Below are positions 61,250 through 64,000 of a DNA stretch of 64,000 nt, in pieces. The notes below the pieces were generated by a model. That model saw only the letters and a program-made list of their open reading frames with translations, ran no database searches and was not told where the DNA came from. The position numbers and the translations under genes were made by a program. Source of the DNA: Pseudalkalibacillus sp051842935 (GTDB taxonomy: Bacteria > Bacillota > Bacilli > Bacillales > Fictibacillaceae); assembly GCF_051842935.1 (NCBI RefSeq), contig NZ_JBPXRR010000002.1, forward strand, positions 124,001-188,000. The letters are read 5' to 3'. Within the stretch, counting starts at the first letter, position 1; every line of letters starts with the position of its first letter.

Positions 61250-61297
61250 ATAGATTAACCTCAGTTTACTAGATTGTTCCAGTTTTGGCAATATGGT

Positions 61298-61918
61298 TTA
61301 CGCCATCACATTCCCTTCAGCTGGGATCGGGTTTTCTTTCAGGATGCGTGCCATGTGCATAAGATTATGGGTCATCGTTTTGACATTGTTTTGTGTAAAG
61401 TCGTTATCGCGTCCTGCTTCCATATAAGACGGACCAGGACCCGCTTCTCCAACCCAATAGGTATCCACGTTCGGTGGTATCGTGAAACCGATGTGAGATA
61501 ACGCATATAAAATCGAGCGGGCGGCGTTCTTCGCACCGTCTTCGTTTCCGGTGATGACGACGCCTCCGACTTTGTTGTAGTAAACCGCTTGTCCTTTTTC
61601 ATTCGTATGATTGCTTGCGCCGTAAAGGCGTTCGATTGCGTGTGCCGCGATACTGCTCTTTTCACCTAACCAGAGCGGCGTTCCGATGATCAGGATGTCG
61701 GCTGCTTTCACTTTTTCATAGATTTCAGGCCAGTCATCCCCTTCGCCCGTGTTGTCGGTGATGCCGTAGCCGATGTTGTAATCCGCCAGCCGGACAATAT
61801 CGTAGGTCACATCGTGATCCTTGAAGATCTTCAGGGATTCATCGATCAAGGCTTGAGTGTGGGACGTTTCATCGCTTTTCTTCAAAGAACAATTGAGTAC
61901 GACAGTATGTAGTTGCAA
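61298..61918 (-). CDS. NAD(P)H-dependent flavodoxin-fold oxidoreductase
   Basis: 206 aa. Flavodoxin-like fold of the NADPH-dependent FMN reductase type: LNCSLKKSDETSHTQALI phosphate loop, ILIIGTPLWLGEKSS and VGGVVITGNEDGAKN. It resembles YwqN-type proteins and reduces quinones, nitro compounds or flavin; the substrate is not known. ATG follows AGGAGGAGATC. Divergent from the lipoprotein gene. Confidence 0.88.
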   Translation of the reverse strand: MQLHTVVLNCSLKKSDETSHTQALIDESLKIFKDHDVTYDIVRLADYNIGYGITDNTGEGDDWPEIYEKVKAADILIIGTPLWLGEKSSIAAHAIERLYGASNHTNEKGQAVYYNKVGGVVITGNEDGAKNAARSILYALSHIGFTIPPNVDTYWVGEAGPGPSYMEAGRDNDFTQNNVKTMTHNLMHMARILKENPIPAEGNVMA

Positions 61919-62032
61919 GAATGATCTCCTCCTTTAACTTCGTATAGGGTTCATTCCCTTAATCCGAATACATTAATCCTCGGCTCAGTATGGTAAAATG
62001 TGGGCAACACATGGCATGGAGGTGTTGGGTTG

Positions 62033-62533
62033 ATGCGCATGAGTTGGCAGATAGTTGTTTCGGCGTTGGTTCTTTTGATGGTCGGCTGTACGGCGGAGGA
62101 AACGATGGAGAAGAAGGTCGTTTTACCAGAAGATGCTCCTGACTTTGTAAAAGTGGAAGATATTGAAGCAATCGACTGGGACCGAACAGCAAGTGAATTC
62201 GGAGACCGGGGCATGATTGGAAATGAGGGTAAGACTGGGATCATTGGTGCTGATATGCCCGTTTTGGAAGGTCAGAAATGGATGTGGCACTTGTGGGATG
62301 TATCACCAGGTGAAGAAATGACAGTGGTCGGTGTACATAAAGATACAAAATCCGTTGAGAAAGTACTGACGAATCCTTCGAAAGAGACCTACTGGTCGTT
62401 GGAACTAGCTGGGCCGAATAACGGTGCTGATGTTCATCGACCTTCGAATGTACGTGTATCGAAAGAAGGGAAATGGGCTTTCCTCGTCTATGTGAATGGA
62501 GAATTGCACGACGTTGTGGTGAAGGAAGTATAA
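62033..62533 (+). CDS. Hypothetical lipoprotein
   Basis: 166 aa. A short signal peptide ends in the lipobox Leu-Met-Val-Gly-Cys (Cys near residue 19), so the protein should be anchored on the outer membrane face. The mature part is acidic, with a beta-rich core (WMWHLWDVSPGEEMTVVGVHKD) and a C-terminal YVNGELHDVVVKEV, typical of small Bacillus DUF4871-like lipoproteins; that link is tentative. GGAGG lies about ten bases before the ATG; a TTG at 62030 is an alternative. Confidence 0.78.
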   Translation: MRMSWQIVVSALVLLMVGCTAEETMEKKVVLPEDAPDFVKVEDIEAIDWDRTASEFGDRGMIGNEGKTGIIGADMPVLEGQKWMWHLWDVSPGEEMTVVGVHKDTKSVEKVLTNPSKETYWSLELAGPNNGADVHRPSNVRVSKEGKWAFLVYVNGELHDVVVKEV

Positions 62534-62563
62534 AACGCCCTGGATTCAATCCAGAGCGTTTTT
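62533..62563. terminator. Shared convergent terminator
   Basis: AAACGC-CTGGATT pairs with ATCCAG-GCGTTT around a two-base loop, followed by TTTCC. It serves the lipoprotein gene and the convergent GrpB gene, whose stop codon it contains. Confidence 0.8.
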
Positions 62564-63082
62564 CCTATTTAAGATCTGATCCACGAACACTTTCTTTCCA
62601 TCAGTATAAGCTTTTTCGTTTGTCGGGTACTGTTGTGCAAGCTGTTGTTTATGTATCTCGTATTCTTTGGCTGTCTCTGGGTTCTCGTTCAAGTAATCTC
62701 GGAAAAAGGTATGCTCCTGCCACCAGCTCCCATTGTGTTCAACAACGTGGAGGATGTGGGTTTTGGTGAGATTCTCGAGACTTGAGAACTTCGCGAAAAC
62801 CACCTTCCCCTCTAGAATGACCTTTTTCAAACGGTAGTAGCCGTTTTCTTTCAGCTTGTCCTCATCAAACTTTTCTACATCACTCATAGATTCTACACCA
62901 ACAAGAATATCGATGATCGGCTTTGCTTCTATGCCATTGATGGCAGTGCTCCCCATATGCTGAATGTCAGTGGTATGTTCTCCTATGATGGAATCGAGCA
63001 GTTCTTTTTCTTTTAAAAATAACGCTTTCCAATCTGAATCGTGCGATGCTAAAACGACCTCTCCTTTATTCACTCCGAGCAC
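62546..63082 (-). CDS. GrpB/UPF0157 family protein
   Basis: 178 aa, a nucleotidyltransferase-like fold of the GrpB/YqkA type. Visible features are HMGSTAINGIEAKPIIDILVGV (about 42-63, with the Gly-Ser-Thr and Asp), and THILHVVEHNGSWW and FFRDYLNENPETAKEYEIHK in the C-terminal part. Function is not established; dephospho-CoA or nucleotide transfer roles have been proposed for relatives. GTG start with GGGAGGG upstream. Confidence 0.9.
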   Translation of the reverse strand: MLGVNKGEVVLASHDSDWKALFLKEKELLDSIIGEHTTDIQHMGSTAINGIEAKPIIDILVGVESMSDVEKFDEDKLKENGYYRLKKVILEGKVVFAKFSSLENLTKTHILHVVEHNGSWWQEHTFFRDYLNENPETAKEYEIHKQQLAQQYPTNEKAYTDGKKVFVDQILNRKNALD

Positions 63083-63233
63083 AAAATCCCTCCCGTACTT
63101 TTTCGCATCACTCTAATCTACAGGGTTCTAGAAAAAACTTCACAGTCCTTCTTTTTAACTTTCCGTTGACACGGTCTTCATCGGCGTATAAAATGTGTCT
63201 TAATATTTTTTAATGCAAAATAATATAAACCCG

Positions 63234-63399
63234 CTCGTATAATATTGGAAATATGGTCCAAAAGTTTCTACCAAACTACCGTAAATGGTTTGACTACGAG
63301 AATGAAGGTCGGAGTCCTGTGCGTAAATAGTCTGCGATCCTCCTTCTCTATGTCAAACCCTAGGTATCTAGGGTTTTTATTTTTCTGGGAGGGGTCATT
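63234..63399 (+). promoter_or_regulatory. Purine riboswitch (guanine type) with terminator
   Basis: The aptamer spans 63234-63300, closed by CTCGTA (63234-63239) and TACGAG (63295-63300). It contains the conserved J1/2 TATAAT, the GTTTCTACC of J2/3 and the CCGTAAA loop. The specificity base corresponding to position 74 is C (63294, in GACTAC), which selects guanine or hypoxanthine; adenine riboswitches have U. Downstream, a nine-bp terminator stem (63355-63363 with 63368-63376) ends in TTATTTTT. Ligand binding should end transcription before the deaminase. Confidence 0.95.
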
Positions 63400-64000
63400 A
63401 TGAAACAGAATAGAGATCAATTGAAAAAACGGATTGCCGTTGCAAGTGGGCAAATGCCTGCAGATACAGTTATTAAAAATGGAAGGATCATAGATGTCTT
63501 CAACCTTGAAGTCATTAAAGGGGATATTGCAATCGCTGACGGTATGTTCGTCGGCATCGGGTCGTACGAGGGCAAACAGATCATTGATGCGGAAAACCGT
63601 TATGTTTGTCCTTCGTTTATTGATGGTCATGTACATATCGAGTCGTCCATGGTGACACCGGCTGAATTCAGCAAAGTCGTCCTTCCCCATGGTGTTACGA
63701 CTGTCATCACAGATCCGCATGAGATCGCCAATGTCTCAGGTGAAGAGGGTATCCGCTTTATGCTGGAGAACTCCGAGGGTCTTCCCCTGGACGTCTATTT
63801 CATGCTTCCTTCCTGTGTCCCTGCAACGTCTGTTGAGAATTCAGGAGCAAAATTGTCGGCGAATGATCTGGAGCCTTTTTACAATCATAAAAGGGTGCTC
63901 GGTTTGGCCGAGGTGATGGACTATCCAGCGTTACGCTCTGGCGCTGATACGATGGTCGATAAGCTTGTAATGACCTCTCAGCACACGGGCCAAATGGATG
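63400..64000 (+). CDS. ade: Adenine deaminase, truncated by the window edge
   Basis: At least 200 codons, open at the right edge. It is an amidohydrolase that converts adenine to hypoxanthine and ammonia in purine salvage. Metal-binding FIDGHVHIESSM follows the beta-sandwich domain; HGVTTVITDPHEIANVSG and LGLAEVMDYP are the family signatures. ATG 63400 follows GGGAGGGG. Expression is set by the upstream guanine-type riboswitch. Full-length enzymes are about 580 aa. Confidence 0.95.
   Translation, partial: MKQNRDQLKKRIAVASGQMPADTVIKNGRIIDVFNLEVIKGDIAIADGMFVGIGSYEGKQIIDAENRYVCPSFIDGHVHIESSMVTPAEFSKVVLPHGVTTVITDPHEIANVSGEEGIRFMLENSEGLPLDVYFMLPSCVPATSVENSGAKLSANDLEPFYNHKRVLGLAEVMDYPALRSGADTMVDKLVMTSQHTGQMD

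Noticed and set aside
63234..63300. Adenine riboswitch
   Set aside because: The downstream gene handles adenine, but the specificity base is C, which indicates a guanine-type sensor.
1..64000. Prophage, integrative element or insertion sequence
   Set aside because: No integrase, transposase, phage structural gene or attachment-site repeat was found, although parts are AT-rich.

Overview
The window looks like chromosomal DNA from a low-to-moderate GC, spore-forming member of the Bacillaceae, perhaps halotolerant. The grounds are strong AGGAGG-type ribosome sites, frequent TTG/GTG starts, Bacillus-type families (YqhQ/DUF1385, YczE, RlmCD/YefA, DUF4317, YwaF-like, 3D/PG-binding wall protein), Fur-type 7-1-7 boxes, a guanine-type purine riboswitch and acidic protein composition. 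The species cannot be named from sequence alone. I found no tRNA, rRNA, CRISPR array or insertion sequence.

Layout. 1-5060: 51-bp repeat units, a DUF1287 protein and a Fur-boxed four-gene ABC operon for siderophore/heme iron. 5136-17920: an RND exporter, a subtilisin, a flavin amine oxidase, a metzincin, a 3D-domain wall protein, and a two-gene unit pairing an ATP-grasp ligase with a 659-aa protein of unknown function. 17930-32581: mostly housekeeping and accessory genes (Cys-rich small protein, YczE, YqhQ, DHFR-like, threonine aldolase, aldo/keto reductase, CHRD protein, MFS transporter, YHYH/Excalibur surface protein with a PH-like partner, SelO, ABC-2 exporter). 32744-39318: an NSS transporter, a YwaF-like protein, a second ABC-2 exporter, DUF4386, a Crp-family regulator and DUF4317.

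39355-46970 is strikingly AT-rich apart from katG. It carries a lone 425-aa protein with PIN-like acidic motifs and an SF1 helicase/DUF2290 gene pair, both reasonable candidates for phage-defence functions. After rlmCD comes a polymorphic-toxin locus (48705-60119, all on the minus strand): a 1559-aa exported protein (toroid repeats, Ig-like region, vWA), then 2 nt later a 1425-aa exported toxin (transglutaminase-like, hydrophobic, Hint and AHH nuclease domains), then an Imm11/DUF1629-type immunity gene and three small AT-rich genes. The window ends with an S4-domain protein, a flavodoxin-like reductase, a lipoprotein, a GrpB-family protein and a riboswitch-controlled adenine deaminase cut by the right edge.

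The most unusual features outside genes are intergenic arrays with strict periods: a 21-bp array (12775-12888), a 20-bp array (23107-23235) and two loci of 51-bp TATCCTGC...AGGATA units (1-150, 19208-19353). There are also GTGCCAGGYACC inverted repeats and a 44-bp element present twice. The strongest candidates for new biology are the vWA/toroid plus Hint-AHH toxin locus, the ATP-grasp plus putative Cys/His/Asn enzyme pair, and the helicase/DUF2290 pair.
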